This document shows, one piece after another, positions 53,134 through 62,160 of a DNA stretch of 64,000 bases. Source of the DNA: Neobacillus drentensis. GTDB lineage: Bacteria > Bacillota > Bacilli > Bacillales > Cytobacillaceae. How positions within the stretch are numbered: the stretch's first letter is position 1; the number at the start of each line of letters is the position of its first letter. Location: assembly GCF_021560175.1 (NCBI RefSeq), contig NZ_CP091110.1, positions 5,566,001 to 5,630,000 on the forward strand, written 5' to 3'. The position numbers and the translations under genes were made by a program. The notes under the pieces are model-generated. The model was not told where the DNA came from. It ran no database searches and saw only the letters and a list, made by a program, of their open reading frames with translations.

Positions 53134-54378
53134 TTAAGCGGCTAAATTACTTTCATCTTTAAGCTTATGACCTTCCCATTTTGACACCACAACGGCAGCC
53201 AGGGAATTACCAACGATATTAACACAAGTACGTGCCATATCCAAGATACGGTCAATACCAGCGATAAACGCAAGACCTTCAACAGGAATCCCAACACTTC
53301 CTAATGTCGCAAGAAGGACAACGAACGATACGCCCGGAACACCGGCAATACCTTTAGACGTTACCATCAAGACCAGCACTAACGTAATTTGGTGAGTAAT
53401 ACTCAAATGAATTCCATACATTTGGGCAATAAACAAGGCCGCAATCGCTTGATAAAGCGTAGACCCGTCAAGGTTAAACGAATATCCAGTTGGAATAACG
53501 AAAGAAGTAATCGCTTTTGGACAACCGATTTTCTCCATTTTTTCCATAATCTTTGGAAGAACTGTTTCAGAGCTTGCGGTAGAATAGCCTAACAATAATT
53601 CATCTTTTAGATAGGCGATGAACTTGAAGATATTGACTCCCGCAATTTTTGCCGTGATACCTAAAACAACTAAAATAAAGAAGATCATGGCTGCGTAAAC
53701 GACGATCACTAATTTTCCTAACGGAATGAGTGAGGTTAAACCGAATTTGGAAACCGTCACACCGATTAGGGCAAAAACACCAAGTGGTGCGAATTTCATA
53801 ACCTGGTTGGTTACATAGAACATGGCATCGGCCGTACCTCTAAAGAAGTTGATAATTGGCGTACCTTTTTCGCCAATCGCTGCAAGACCTAGACCAAACA
53901 TAACCGAGAAGAAAATAATGGCTAACATATCACCATTTGCTAATGATTGAATAATGTTCGTAGGAACGATATTAACGACGGTATCGACCATGGAATGAGT
54001 TTCAGTTGTTTTCGCTGTTTCCACATACGTATTGATATCTGTCTTTGTTAAGTGGGAACGATCAACACCCGTTCCAGGATGGAAGACATTCGCAAATAAT
54101 AATCCTACGATAATGGCAATAGTGGTAATAATTTCAAAATATAGAATGGTTTTGCCGCCAAGTTTACCAAGCGATTTCATATCGCCAGTACCAGCAACCC
54201 CAACAATAATACTTGAGATGACAATTGGAACAACGATCATTTTAATTAAGCGAATAAAGATATTCCCAATTGGCTGCAGAAAATCAGCTACATGGGGATT
54301 TCCGTAAAATATTGCACCTACAATAATACCCAGGGCTAGACCAATGAAAATTTGCCATGCAAGACTTATTCTTTTCAT
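53134..54378 (-). CDS. Glutamate/dicarboxylate:cation symporter (GltP/GltT/DctP family)
   Basis: A 414-residue DAACS-family carrier with eight helices. LIKMIVVPIVISSIIVGVAG, the YSTASSETVLPKIMEKMEK serine-rich hairpin loop, FVIPTGYSFNLDGSTLYQ and TSKGIAGVPGVSFVVL are all conserved, so it is likely active for glutamate, aspartate or C4-dicarboxylates with Na+ or H+. The ATG at 54378 has AAGGAGAG upstream; a longer frame to 54411 lacks a site. Confidence 0.92.
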   Translation of the reverse strand: MKRISLAWQIFIGLALGIIVGAIFYGNPHVADFLQPIGNIFIRLIKMIVVPIVISSIIVGVAGTGDMKSLGKLGGKTILYFEIITTIAIIVGLLFANVFHPGTGVDRSHLTKTDINTYVETAKTTETHSMVDTVVNIVPTNIIQSLANGDMLAIIFFSVMFGLGLAAIGEKGTPIINFFRGTADAMFYVTNQVMKFAPLGVFALIGVTVSKFGLTSLIPLGKLVIVVYAAMIFFILVVLGITAKIAGVNIFKFIAYLKDELLLGYSTASSETVLPKIMEKMEKIGCPKAITSFVIPTGYSFNLDGSTLYQAIAALFIAQMYGIHLSITHQITLVLVLMVTSKGIAGVPGVSFVVLLATLGSVGIPVEGLAFIAGIDRILDMARTCVNIVGNSLAAVVVSKWEGHKLKDESNLAA

Positions 54379-54734
54379 AAATTCTCTCCTTTTCCTTAAA
54401 TTAAAACTCATTACTATATTAACAAAAGTATAAATTAGATTTAATCAATATCATATCATGATACTACAATATAATTCTAGATATTTCTTTCGACATACAC
54501 AACACTGAAAATAATGGCAGTTCCTAATTTAAACTAATTTTATTACTATTGTTTTAGTGTAAATTCCCCATAACTCGCGCTTTCGTTAAGTATTTTAGGA
54601 TAATGCTCATGGTTTTATATTCCTATATTGGGTTGCTGCACCACTAAAAGTGTACCCTATTAAGATTTGAATAAAACGGGGAGAAATGGTCCATGCTGTT
54701 ACTAGAAAAAGAAATCGTTTTGGAGGTTGTGCAA
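54379..54734. other. AT-rich divergent intergenic region
   Basis: Upstream region of the symporter gene and of the small plus-strand gene. A perfect 10-bp palindrome, TATCATGATA, lies at 54454-54463. I see no gene and no clear promoter. Confidence 0.4.
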
Positions 54735-54935
54735 ATGGGGAGAGATTTAGAAAGTATTTTTAGAGAGTTAACAATCGTGAAAACGAAGGAATTGGAAGAT
54801 TGCAATCAAGAGCTTTCGAATCCGGATTATAACAGCGTGGTAAAGAAAGCATTATTGGTTTATAAACACGGACTTTTAGAAAGCTTAGAAATGTACGACC
54901 TTTATCTTGAAAAAAGAGATTCGCTCCTTATCTAA
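54735..54935 (+). CDS. Small uncharacterised helical protein
   Basis: A 66-residue charged helical protein (MGRDLESIFRELTIVKTKEL...) I do not recognise. The ATG at 54735 has GGAGG eight bases upstream; an in-frame ATG at 54693, with GGGGAG upstream, would add 14 residues and is also possible. A terminator follows within 5 bp. Confidence 0.7.
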   Translation: MGRDLESIFRELTIVKTKELEDCNQELSNPDYNSVVKKALLVYKHGLLESLEMYDLYLEKRDSLLI

Positions 54936-54938
54936 CAC

Positions 54939-54965
54939 AAGGCTCCTTTATGGGGGCCTTTTTCC
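54939..54965 (+). terminator. Terminator of the small gene
   Basis: AAGGCTCC pairs with GGGGCCTT with one mismatch, followed by TTTTT. Confidence 0.75.
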
Positions 54966-55028
54966 ATTTCAGTTAATAATACATCCCCTCGCTGCTGAAT
55001 AATTATAGTTAAGGAGAGGGGAAATAAA

Positions 55029-55247
55029 ATGGACAATCGTGGTTTCTTTCAATTTGTACTATATAAACTCATATCTCTTTCAGTCGAGCTGACTTTACTT
55101 TATATCCTCGTCCTATTGTGTGAATGGTTTGCTGAAAAAAAGGGATATAACATCTTTGAACGGTCCTTCTTAGTCACGCTCGTCACACTGCCAATCGTCA
55201 CATTGATAATTTGGACCATTATTATCGCTAGATTCAAATTGTTTTAG
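55029..55247 (+). CDS. Small two-helix membrane protein
   Basis: A 72-residue protein with two hydrophobic segments (about 11-30 and 48-67) joined by a charged loop (EWFAEKKGYN). The ATG follows AAGGAGAGGGGAAATAAA. The family is unknown. Confidence 0.72.
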   Translation: MDNRGFFQFVLYKLISLSVELTLLYILVLLCEWFAEKKGYNIFERSFLVTLVTLPIVTLIIWTIIIARFKLF

Positions 55248-55456
55248 AAAAATCAAATTGATATAAAATCAGCTTAAAAATGCTAAAATCAGCTCCAAAT
55301 TTCTCATTTGATGGCCAAAAAGTGGCTTTTCACCCCAAAAAAGTCTCCAAATTAGAAAAAGTGGAATTCGAATTCCCCCGTAAAACCCGATATCGTAGAG
55401 ATGCCAGAAAGGTCCAATTCGATCACAAATCTCTGCGGATGAAAGGGTGTAAGCAA

Positions 55457-56269
55457 ATGCTCCATTTAAAATCAGGCAATATCGAAAAATTCGAACAGTA
55501 TTCTCAATTTGGTACCCTACAGGAATTTAATCACCATATCGAGATGTGGCTGTTAGAACATAAGCAAGCTTTTTCAAAAGGAGAATTAATCGGTTTAAAA
55601 AGATTGGTACGATATGCCGCTAAAATCCCTGGTGTTTGCAATGCCAAAATCGGCACCGTCTTAAAATCCATCCACGAGGAATACCATAACAACGGCATCT
55701 CCCGTTCAACCTTTAAGCGGATGATCCTGAAGGCTAAAGAACTAGGCATCATTACTGTCTTTGAAACAGAAAGAAAAAACGGTTCACAAACCAGCAATCT
55801 ATACCAATTTAATCGTTTTCCTTCAAATGAGCCACCTAAAGAAAAAACGGTGGACCACCCTAAAGAAGCTAGTAATCTTTTAAAAACTGAAAAAGATCAA
55901 AAGATAAAAAAACGTATAGAAGAACCAGCAAAATTAGACCATACCTATGTGAGCGATCGTGTTCCACAGCCGTTTGTCCAACTCGTTAAGTGCTTCTTTA
56001 ATGATGCAAAGACCATCGAGGAGTATTGGAAAATGGCAAAAATCACGGCCTATCAAAACCTGTGGGAGAATGATCCTGAACTAATTCAAGATGTCGCCAT
56101 TCAATCCTTTAAGCAGCTAATCAATAAGCTGAAGCTCAGCCGTAAGATCCAAAATCCGTTCGCCTATTTTTATGGAATCTCTTACAATAAGTTTTGCAAC
56201 CTTTTCCACAAAAAAATGCAGGATGAGTATGAGTTGAATGATACAGAAGTAGAATTCAGGATTGTTTAA
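55457..56269 (+). CDS. Uncharacterised protein with putative winged-helix region
   Basis: A 270-residue soluble protein. Residues about 50-120 hold a likely DNA-binding winged helix (IGTVLKSIHEEY, NNGISRSTFKRMILKAKELG, then IITVFETERKNGSQTSNLY). A Lys/Glu-rich linker and a second helical domain follow. I recall closely similar unnamed proteins from other Bacillus genomes that start at this Met; the frame reaches back to 55280 but has no site there, while AAAGGGTG lies seven bases before 55457. It may be a replication- or plasmid-type regulator, but no partner gene supports this. Confidence 0.7.
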   Translation: MLHLKSGNIEKFEQYSQFGTLQEFNHHIEMWLLEHKQAFSKGELIGLKRLVRYAAKIPGVCNAKIGTVLKSIHEEYHNNGISRSTFKRMILKAKELGIITVFETERKNGSQTSNLYQFNRFPSNEPPKEKTVDHPKEASNLLKTEKDQKIKKRIEEPAKLDHTYVSDRVPQPFVQLVKCFFNDAKTIEEYWKMAKITAYQNLWENDPELIQDVAIQSFKQLINKLKLSRKIQNPFAYFYGISYNKFCNLFHKKMQDEYELNDTEVEFRIV

Positions 56270-56333
56270 CCTCCCGTCCAAACTTCTGATATGATAAGGA
56301 AGAGAATCTATCCATTTAATAGGAGTGGACATC

Positions 56334-57035
56334 ATGAAAGCTTTTTTCTTCGACCTAGATGATACCTTATATGACCAGCTGCAGCCATTTCAAGCGGCTT
56401 ATCATCGAGTTTTTTCAACCATTACCGATATTTCGATTCTAGCACTCTTTAAAAAAAGCAGAGAATACAGTGATAAAGTGTTTGCACTAACAGAATCAGG
56501 AGAAATGTCTTTAGAGAGTATGCATCAATACCGAATGATAAATGCGTTTAAAGATTTCGGTTATTCTATCTCGACCGATGAGGCTGATGCCTTTCAAAAA
56601 GAGTATAAAGATCACCAGTACAAAGTTTCGCTTATTCCGGAAATGAAGAATATCCTTCATTATTTAAACAAGAAGGACATTCCGATCTATGTTACCACCA
56701 ATGGGCCCGCCCGCCACCAGCGGTTAAAGCTAGCTTCATTGGATATTGCTGACGTGATTCCCGAGTCCCATATCTTTATTTCAAGTGAAGTGGGATATGC
56801 CAAACCGCGAAAAGAATTCTTTGAGTATGTGAATCGAAAAACGAATACACATCCTGCCGATTCGTATATAGTGGGGGATTCTTTTGAGAATGACATCATC
56901 GGGGCCGATCTTGCAGGCTGGAACTCTATTTGGATCAATCCCACGAACAAGCCAAAGACAATCGATTCGGTTCAGCCCACTTATGAGATAAATTCCTATC
57001 CGCAGCTTGAGGAACTTATTAAGTTATTATTTTAG
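56334..57035 (+). CDS. HAD family hydrolase
   Basis: A 233-residue haloacid-dehalogenase phosphatase. All four motifs are visible: FDLDDTLYD (about 6-14, with nucleophile Asp), VTTNGP, the Lys in KPRKEFF, and VGDSFENDIIGA. The helical cap is of type C1. The ATG at 56334 follows AGGAGTGGACATC. The substrate is unknown; such proteins often hydrolyse small phosphate esters. Confidence 0.9.
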   Translation: MKAFFFDLDDTLYDQLQPFQAAYHRVFSTITDISILALFKKSREYSDKVFALTESGEMSLESMHQYRMINAFKDFGYSISTDEADAFQKEYKDHQYKVSLIPEMKNILHYLNKKDIPIYVTTNGPARHQRLKLASLDIADVIPESHIFISSEVGYAKPRKEFFEYVNRKTNTHPADSYIVGDSFENDIIGADLAGWNSIWINPTNKPKTIDSVQPTYEINSYPQLEELIKLLF

Positions 57036-57071
57036 GCTTATTTGATGTAGGTTTTGAGTCTAGTAAGATAG

Positions 57072-57770
57072 TTTGTCTATTAGAGGGACTTTATTGGACA
57101 GAAAGCGGCGGTCTACTTCTTTTTTTGTCCATTAGACGGGCTCTATTGGACAATACAAGGCGGGCGACTTCTTTTTTTGTCCTTTAGAGGGGCTCTATTA
57201 GACAAAACCGGCGCTCTACTTCTTTTTTTGTCCTTTAGAAGAACTCTATTGGACAAAACCGGCGCTCTACTTCTTTTTTTGTCCATTAGACGGGCTCTAT
57301 TGGACAAAAAACGGGGGGCGACTTCACTTTTTGTCCTTTAGACGAACTCTATTAGACAAAAAACGGGGGGCGACTTCACTTTTTGTCCTTTAGACGACCT
57401 CTATTAGACAAAATCGGCACTCTATTTCATTTTTTGTCCTTTAGACGGACTCTATTAGACAAAATCCAGTGGTCTACTTCTTTTTTTGTCCTTTAGACGG
57501 ACTCTATTGGACAAAACCGGTAGTCTACTTCTTTTTTTGTCCTTTAGACGGACTCTATTAGACAAAATCGGCACTCTATTTCATTTTTTGTCCTTTAGAC
57601 GGACTCTATTAGACAAATCCAGCGGTCTACTTCTTTTTTTGTCCTTTAGACGGACTCTATTAGACAAAACCGGCACTCTACTTCATTTTTTGTCCTTTAG
57701 ACGGACTCTATTAGACAATACAAGGCGGGCGACTTCATTTTTTGTCCTTTAGACGTACTCTATTAGACCT
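57072..57770. repeat. 51-52-bp tandem hairpin array, family A copy 2
   Basis: Fourteen units with TTTGTCC or TTTGTCT at 57072, 57124, 57176, 57227, 57278, 57330, 57382, 57433, 57485, 57536, 57587, 57638, 57689 and 57741. Consensus arms TTTGTCC(T/A)TTAGA and TCTATTAGACAAA flank CGGAC; linkers read CCGGCRCTCTACTTC or variants. The family is the same as at 3794-4245. The 57771-58023 remainder before the DUF5317 gene is AT-rich with no gene. Confidence 0.93.
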
Positions 57771-58023
57771 ACTCCTACCTTCTTAATCCCCCATCATCTC
57801 CTCCCTAAGGTTCGCCCTTCTAGTTTTTCGACAATTTCCGATAAAATACAGCATCTATAATTTAAAAAATCAACAATTTTGACATAAATTTTTCCAATTC
57901 CCGTATTGCATTCGACAATATTTTTTGGTTAGATAGATAGGGTATTGTAAGAATATTTTTCCTTCATGGAATTTTTGCGCTTTTATTACTAGCTTTATAT
58001 TCTAGCATAGGCAGGTTAAATGG

Positions 58024-58626
58024 ATGGTATTTGATGGCATTATTATTTCGTTTATTGTCGGTTTTCTTCGCAAAGGGAACTTAAGAGCACTTGCACAATT
58101 AAAGTTAAAGTGGGGGTGGATTTTCCCTCTGCTATTAGTGGTGGAATTAGCTGTTTTTAAGCTTCAGAACAGCAATAAAATTCTAGGACAATGGAGCGGA
58201 TCGATCTACATAATAGTCTATGTTTTAGGCCTCCTATTTCTATTTATTAACCGTAAAAATCGAGGATTTACGCTCATTCTAATTGGGGTATTTCTTAATT
58301 TTATTGTAATGATTCTAAACGGGGGACGAATGCCAGTATCGGTTCAAGCAGCATCAATTTTGGATCCAAGCTATACCGAAGTACTAAAAAAAAGTTTATA
58401 TGCTAAACATACAATGTTAACATCTTCAACACATCTCGGATTTTTGGGGGATGTAATCCCAATCTCTAAACCCTATCCAAGGACACAAATCATCAGTATT
58501 GGCGATATCGTGATGAATATTGGAATCTTCCTTTTTATTCAGTACCTAATGGTTGGTCATTCACTTGTGAAAAAGGTCGTTGCTGCCTCCCTTTCTTTGA
58601 AAGGGGGTGAAAAGTATGAAAAATAA
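58024..58626 (+). CDS. DUF5317 membrane protein
   Basis: A 200-residue protein with four or five membrane helices, matching DUF5317 (LNGGRMPVSVQAA, HLGFLGDVIPI). The function is unknown. Its ATG is at 58024, and its end overlaps the following 35-residue micro-ORF by 11 bp, so the two are translationally coupled. A GGDEF/HD-GYP gene follows after a terminator-like hairpin. Confidence 0.85.
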   Translation: MVFDGIIISFIVGFLRKGNLRALAQLKLKWGWIFPLLLVVELAVFKLQNSNKILGQWSGSIYIIVYVLGLLFLFINRKNRGFTLILIGVFLNFIVMILNGGRMPVSVQAASILDPSYTEVLKKSLYAKHTMLTSSTHLGFLGDVIPISKPYPRTQIISIGDIVMNIGIFLFIQYLMVGHSLVKKVVAASLSLKGGEKYEK

Positions 58627-58723
58627 TCAAAAACAAGGCATTAAATTAACTGGTATTCTTTATAATGCAATCATTATTGGTTGTGTTATTATTGCATTAA
58701 CATCTGGCTATAAATTAGTATAA
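58616..58723 (+). CDS. 35-residue single-helix micro-protein
   Basis: ATG at 58616 follows AAAGGGGGTGAAAAGT, a strong site inside the DUF5317 gene end. The product MKNNQKQGIKLTGILYNAII continues as a single hydrophobic helix ending SGYKLV. The overlap and its closing terminator support it as a real gene. Similar short single-helix proteins may follow DUF5317 genes elsewhere. Confidence 0.72.
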   Translation: MKNNQKQGIKLTGILYNAIIIGCVIIALTSGYKLV

Positions 58724-58737
58724 AAGTAGTACCATAA

Positions 58738-58763
58738 GGGGAAGTAAATTTTTTTACTTCTCC
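58738..58763 (+). terminator. Terminator after the micro-ORF
   Basis: GGGGAAGTAAA pairs with TTTACTTCTCC with one G-U pair. Confidence 0.7.
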
Positions 58764-58790
58764 TACATTATTTATATGAGAGTGATGAAC

Positions 58791-60632
58791 ATGCGCATTT
58801 TAAAAACACCTGCCAATACATATCTTTTCTTGATTTCAGCGATAGGCTCTTTGTCTTTTGCTTTTTTATTAAAACTTCCAGAATCCACCCAAATGGATTT
58901 GATTATGATCCTTGCTCTTGCAGGATCCATACTACTACTTAATTACTACACCATTTTAATACCTCCAAAGGGCAATTCTCTTTCAATGGACTCGTCAATC
59001 TACTTAGCAAGTCTTTTTATGTATGGACTAGATACAACTCTACTTGTTTTATTCATTTATTCCATCATTTTCTTTATTTCACAGAGAAGGATTGCCTGGT
59101 GGAAACACCTGTTTAATTTCGCTGTCTATTCGTTAATGATTATCTGTGCCTATTATTCTTTTATTTTTACTAATGGTTCGACGGGTCCAATCCGTCTAAA
59201 TAACATCTTTCCCTATTTAATTTCTTTTTGTACTTATTTCGGCTTGAATCTATTATTAGTTGGTATTTATTTCATAATCGCAGCAACCGTTAGCATCATC
59301 AACTATTTCAAGGAAATTGTAAAAGAGACCATTGCTACCTACTTTAGTACCCTTGTGCTTTCGTTAGTATTAGTTATTTTAATGAAACCCGATGAGTTAT
59401 TCGGTCTATCGTTATTTACCTGTATCGCATTCTTATTATCATTAGCATTCAAACAGCATTTTAATTTATTTAAAGAAGTAACCGAAAAAGCAAATAAAGA
59501 TTATTTAACCGGGTTGAATAACCATGGTTATTTTAAAGAAATTCTAGCAAAGCTCGTAAAGGATGCACAGGACGATGATGGGTCACTAAGCGTAGCCATC
59601 CTCGACATCGATGATTTTAAAAAATACAATGACCTGTACGGGCATATCCAAGGAGACCATCTTCTCCAGGAATTTGGGGCCCTCTTGCAAACGGAAGCCG
59701 ACAAGGCCAATTATATTGTGGCCCGTTATGGCGGTGAGGAATTTGCGATTGCCATGCCAAATACAGACCGAAATAAGGCTTATTCATTCATGAACGAGTT
59801 GAGAAAGAAAGCCAATGACACCTATTACAGCGGGGTTGAACGTCTCCCCTACGGCTGTTTTTCCTTTTCATGCGGGATCGCTGAATGCGAAAAGGAAACC
59901 TATAGTATTTCAGAACTTTTAAACAAAGCAGACCAAGCTATGTATGCAGGGAAAAACCAAGGAAAGAACCTAGTGCAAATTTACAATGCGAATTCTGAGT
60001 ACACGGTCCATCATTCTTTGTTCCTTGAAAAGGAGCTAGAAGAAGCGGAATATCAATTGAAAATTTTCCTCTCAAAGGATGTATATACCTATCGCCATAG
60101 TAAGCGCGTCTACCAATACGCGGTCGATTTTTCACGGATGTTGAACCTAAGTATTCACGAACGTAAAACATTGATTCTTGGAGCGCTGGTTCATGACATT
60201 GGAAAAATTGAAATTCCACGGGAGATTTTAACGAAAAAGGGGAAGCTTGACCCTCATGAATGGGAAATGATGAAAAAGCACGTGACGTTTGGAAAAGAGA
60301 TTATTTCAACCAATAAGAAGTTAGAAGACTTGATTCCTTTGGTCGAACTTCATCATGAACGGTATGACGGTAAAGGCTATCCCTATGGATTAGCGGGAAA
60401 ATCCATCCCAAAACTAGCACGAATCCTTTGTTTAATTGATTCCTTCGATGCGATGACAACCGAACGCCCTTATCAAAAAACTAAGACTTTCCAAGAAGCC
60501 ATTGTGGAATTGCGTGAGTGTTCAGGGAAACAGTTTGATCCGCAGTTTATTGAGCTGTTTATTGAGATGATTAAGCAGTGGGATAATTCTGAGGAAGAAA
60601 TTGAAAAAAAGCTAGTTCCGGTTAATAGTTAA
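58791..60632 (+). CDS. Membrane GGDEF/HD-GYP cyclic-di-GMP enzyme
   Basis: A 613-residue protein. Six to eight N-terminal helices (about 5-220) lead into a GGDEF domain whose active site is RYGGEEF (about 312-318), then an HD-GYP domain with VHDIGKIEIP (about 467-476) and HHERYDGKGYP (about 521-531). Both motifs are intact, so it could both make c-di-GMP and degrade it to GMP. No RxxD inhibitory site precedes GGEEF. The ATG at 58791 is the best of three closely spaced in-frame starts (58776, 58785, 58791), though none has a strong site. It follows the DUF5317 pair. Confidence 0.9.
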   Translation: MRILKTPANTYLFLISAIGSLSFAFLLKLPESTQMDLIMILALAGSILLLNYYTILIPPKGNSLSMDSSIYLASLFMYGLDTTLLVLFIYSIIFFISQRRIAWWKHLFNFAVYSLMIICAYYSFIFTNGSTGPIRLNNIFPYLISFCTYFGLNLLLVGIYFIIAATVSIINYFKEIVKETIATYFSTLVLSLVLVILMKPDELFGLSLFTCIAFLLSLAFKQHFNLFKEVTEKANKDYLTGLNNHGYFKEILAKLVKDAQDDDGSLSVAILDIDDFKKYNDLYGHIQGDHLLQEFGALLQTEADKANYIVARYGGEEFAIAMPNTDRNKAYSFMNELRKKANDTYYSGVERLPYGCFSFSCGIAECEKETYSISELLNKADQAMYAGKNQGKNLVQIYNANSEYTVHHSLFLEKELEEAEYQLKIFLSKDVYTYRHSKRVYQYAVDFSRMLNLSIHERKTLILGALVHDIGKIEIPREILTKKGKLDPHEWEMMKKHVTFGKEIISTNKKLEDLIPLVELHHERYDGKGYPYGLAGKSIPKLARILCLIDSFDAMTTERPYQKTKTFQEAIVELRECSGKQFDPQFIELFIEMIKQWDNSEEEIEKKLVPVNS

Positions 60633-60650
60633 TTTCACTAGAAAACAACT

Positions 60651-60677
60651 AATCCTCTTCCATATCGGAAGAGGATT
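60651..60677. terminator. Bidirectional terminator
   Basis: AATCCTCTTCC pairs perfectly with GGAAGAGGATT across five bases, between convergent genes. Confidence 0.83.
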
Positions 60678-60734
60678 TTACCTGATGATCTAATCTTCTG
60701 CTTGTAGAGGCTTTCTTCGAATTAATAGACTCCC

Positions 60735-62069
60735 TTAGTAAGTTCTCTCCCCCTTTTTGTTTGTCCAAAAAGAGAAAAGAACCAATATCAATAGAATTCC
60801 TAAACAAACAAAAATACTTAAACGGTTCTGCTCACTAAATGCAAATACCACACAGCTAATCATTAACACCAATGCCGCAAAGACCGTCACATAGGGAAAT
60901 CCCCATACACGGAAATGCGGCAGCCTACTATAGGTTTTACGAAGCTTCCATTGTGATAAACAAATCGCAATCCAAACCATAGATACAGTAAATCCTGGAA
61001 TAGCCATTAAATAACCAAATACACGATCTGGCGAGAAATAAGCAACAAACGTTCCCCCAACAAGAACGACAGCACTCAAAATCACACTGTATAATGGTAT
61101 CCCGTTTTTAGCCACATACGAAAACTGTTTCGGTGCTTCCCCTTCTGCAGCTAAGGAATATAACATCCGAGTACAGCCATAGATCCCTGAGTTCGCCGCC
61201 GACAAAACAGCCGTAATGAGGACAAAGTTCATAATATGGGCAGAACCAGGAAATCCAACTGCAGATAACACTTGGACGAACGGACTATCCTGACTGCCGA
61301 CTTCGTTCCATGGAATTAACCCACAAATGATTAAGATAGGAACTGTATAAAATATCACAATCCTCCAAATGACTCCTTTAATCACCTTAGGTAATACCTT
61401 TTCGGCATCCTTTGTTTCGGTTAGCGTCAATCCAATCAGTTCTGATCCACCATAAGAAAAGATTACTATTAATAGGGCCGAGAACACGCCTGACCAGCCA
61501 TGCGGAAAGAACCCCTGGTGCTGCGAATAGTTTTGCAGGTAATGAGTTCCATTGCTTGGGATTATTCCAAATAAAATACCCGCACCTAGGATGATAAATA
61601 AAACGATCATGGTAATTTTAATACCAGCGAACCAAAATTCAAACTCACCGTACTTTTTAACATTCATAAAATTGATCGCTACAATAAAAATAGCGCTAAT
61701 AAAACTTAATGACCATAATGACATCGAAGGAAACCAGTACTGCAGAAAGCTTCCTGCGGCGATTACCTCAATCACACAAACGGTGAGCCACATGAAACAA
61801 TACAGCCACCCAATCACAAAGGATACTCTAGCTCCCAATGCTAATCGTATAAATCCCTTCATATTCAGCCCAGGATAGGCAATCGCCATTTCGGCAATGG
61901 CACTCATGACAACGAGGAGCAATAATCCTGCGAACAGATAAGAAAATATAACAGCTGGCCCCGCAATGGAGACCGTTTCAGAAGTTCCTTTAAATATTCC
62001 TGTGCCAATCGCTCCCCCGATGGCCATCAAACGGATATGCCGTGGCAACAATCTTTTTTGTAATTCCAA
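60735..62069 (-). CDS. Amino acid permease (APC superfamily, AAT family)
   Basis: A 444-residue, twelve-helix permease. IGGAIGTGIFKGTSE in helix 1 and FSYGGSELIGLTLTETKDAEKVLP in helix 6 region (residues near 205-230) are characteristic of the AAT group (AroP, GabP, LysP-like proteins). The leader contains a T-box element, so expression is switched on when one tRNA is uncharged. The specifier cannot be set with certainty (CUU or UUC), which would point to leucine or phenylalanine. The ATG at 62069 is behind AGGAGGAAACTATTT. Confidence 0.9.
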   Translation of the reverse strand: MELQKRLLPRHIRLMAIGGAIGTGIFKGTSETVSIAGPAVIFSYLFAGLLLLVVMSAIAEMAIAYPGLNMKGFIRLALGARVSFVIGWLYCFMWLTVCVIEVIAAGSFLQYWFPSMSLWSLSFISAIFIVAINFMNVKKYGEFEFWFAGIKITMIVLFIILGAGILFGIIPSNGTHYLQNYSQHQGFFPHGWSGVFSALLIVIFSYGGSELIGLTLTETKDAEKVLPKVIKGVIWRIVIFYTVPILIICGLIPWNEVGSQDSPFVQVLSAVGFPGSAHIMNFVLITAVLSAANSGIYGCTRMLYSLAAEGEAPKQFSYVAKNGIPLYSVILSAVVLVGGTFVAYFSPDRVFGYLMAIPGFTVSMVWIAICLSQWKLRKTYSRLPHFRVWGFPYVTVFAALVLMISCVVFAFSEQNRLSIFVCLGILLILVLFSFWTNKKGERTY

Positions 62070-62160
62070 AATAGTTTCCTCCTAAATAGCGCCGCCCATT
62101 TACCACGATGGGTAGCTGGGCAGTCCCTCGAGCAATGACAAACACCCAATAAATACAAAA

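Noticed and set aside
55280-55456. Longer N-terminus for the protein at 55457
   Set aside because: No ribosome binding site at 55280 and a low-complexity basic extension; the internal ATG has a good site.
57486-57752. Plus-strand frame with repeated SFRRTLLDK peptides
   Set aside because: It is the 51-bp repeat read in frame; no ribosome binding site, and similar frames in other arrays (3775-3960, 29300-29497, 34575-34799) have the same origin.
57072-57770. Possible CRISPR array
   Set aside because: Units abut with variable linkers that are themselves repeated; there are no unique spacers and no cas genes in the window.
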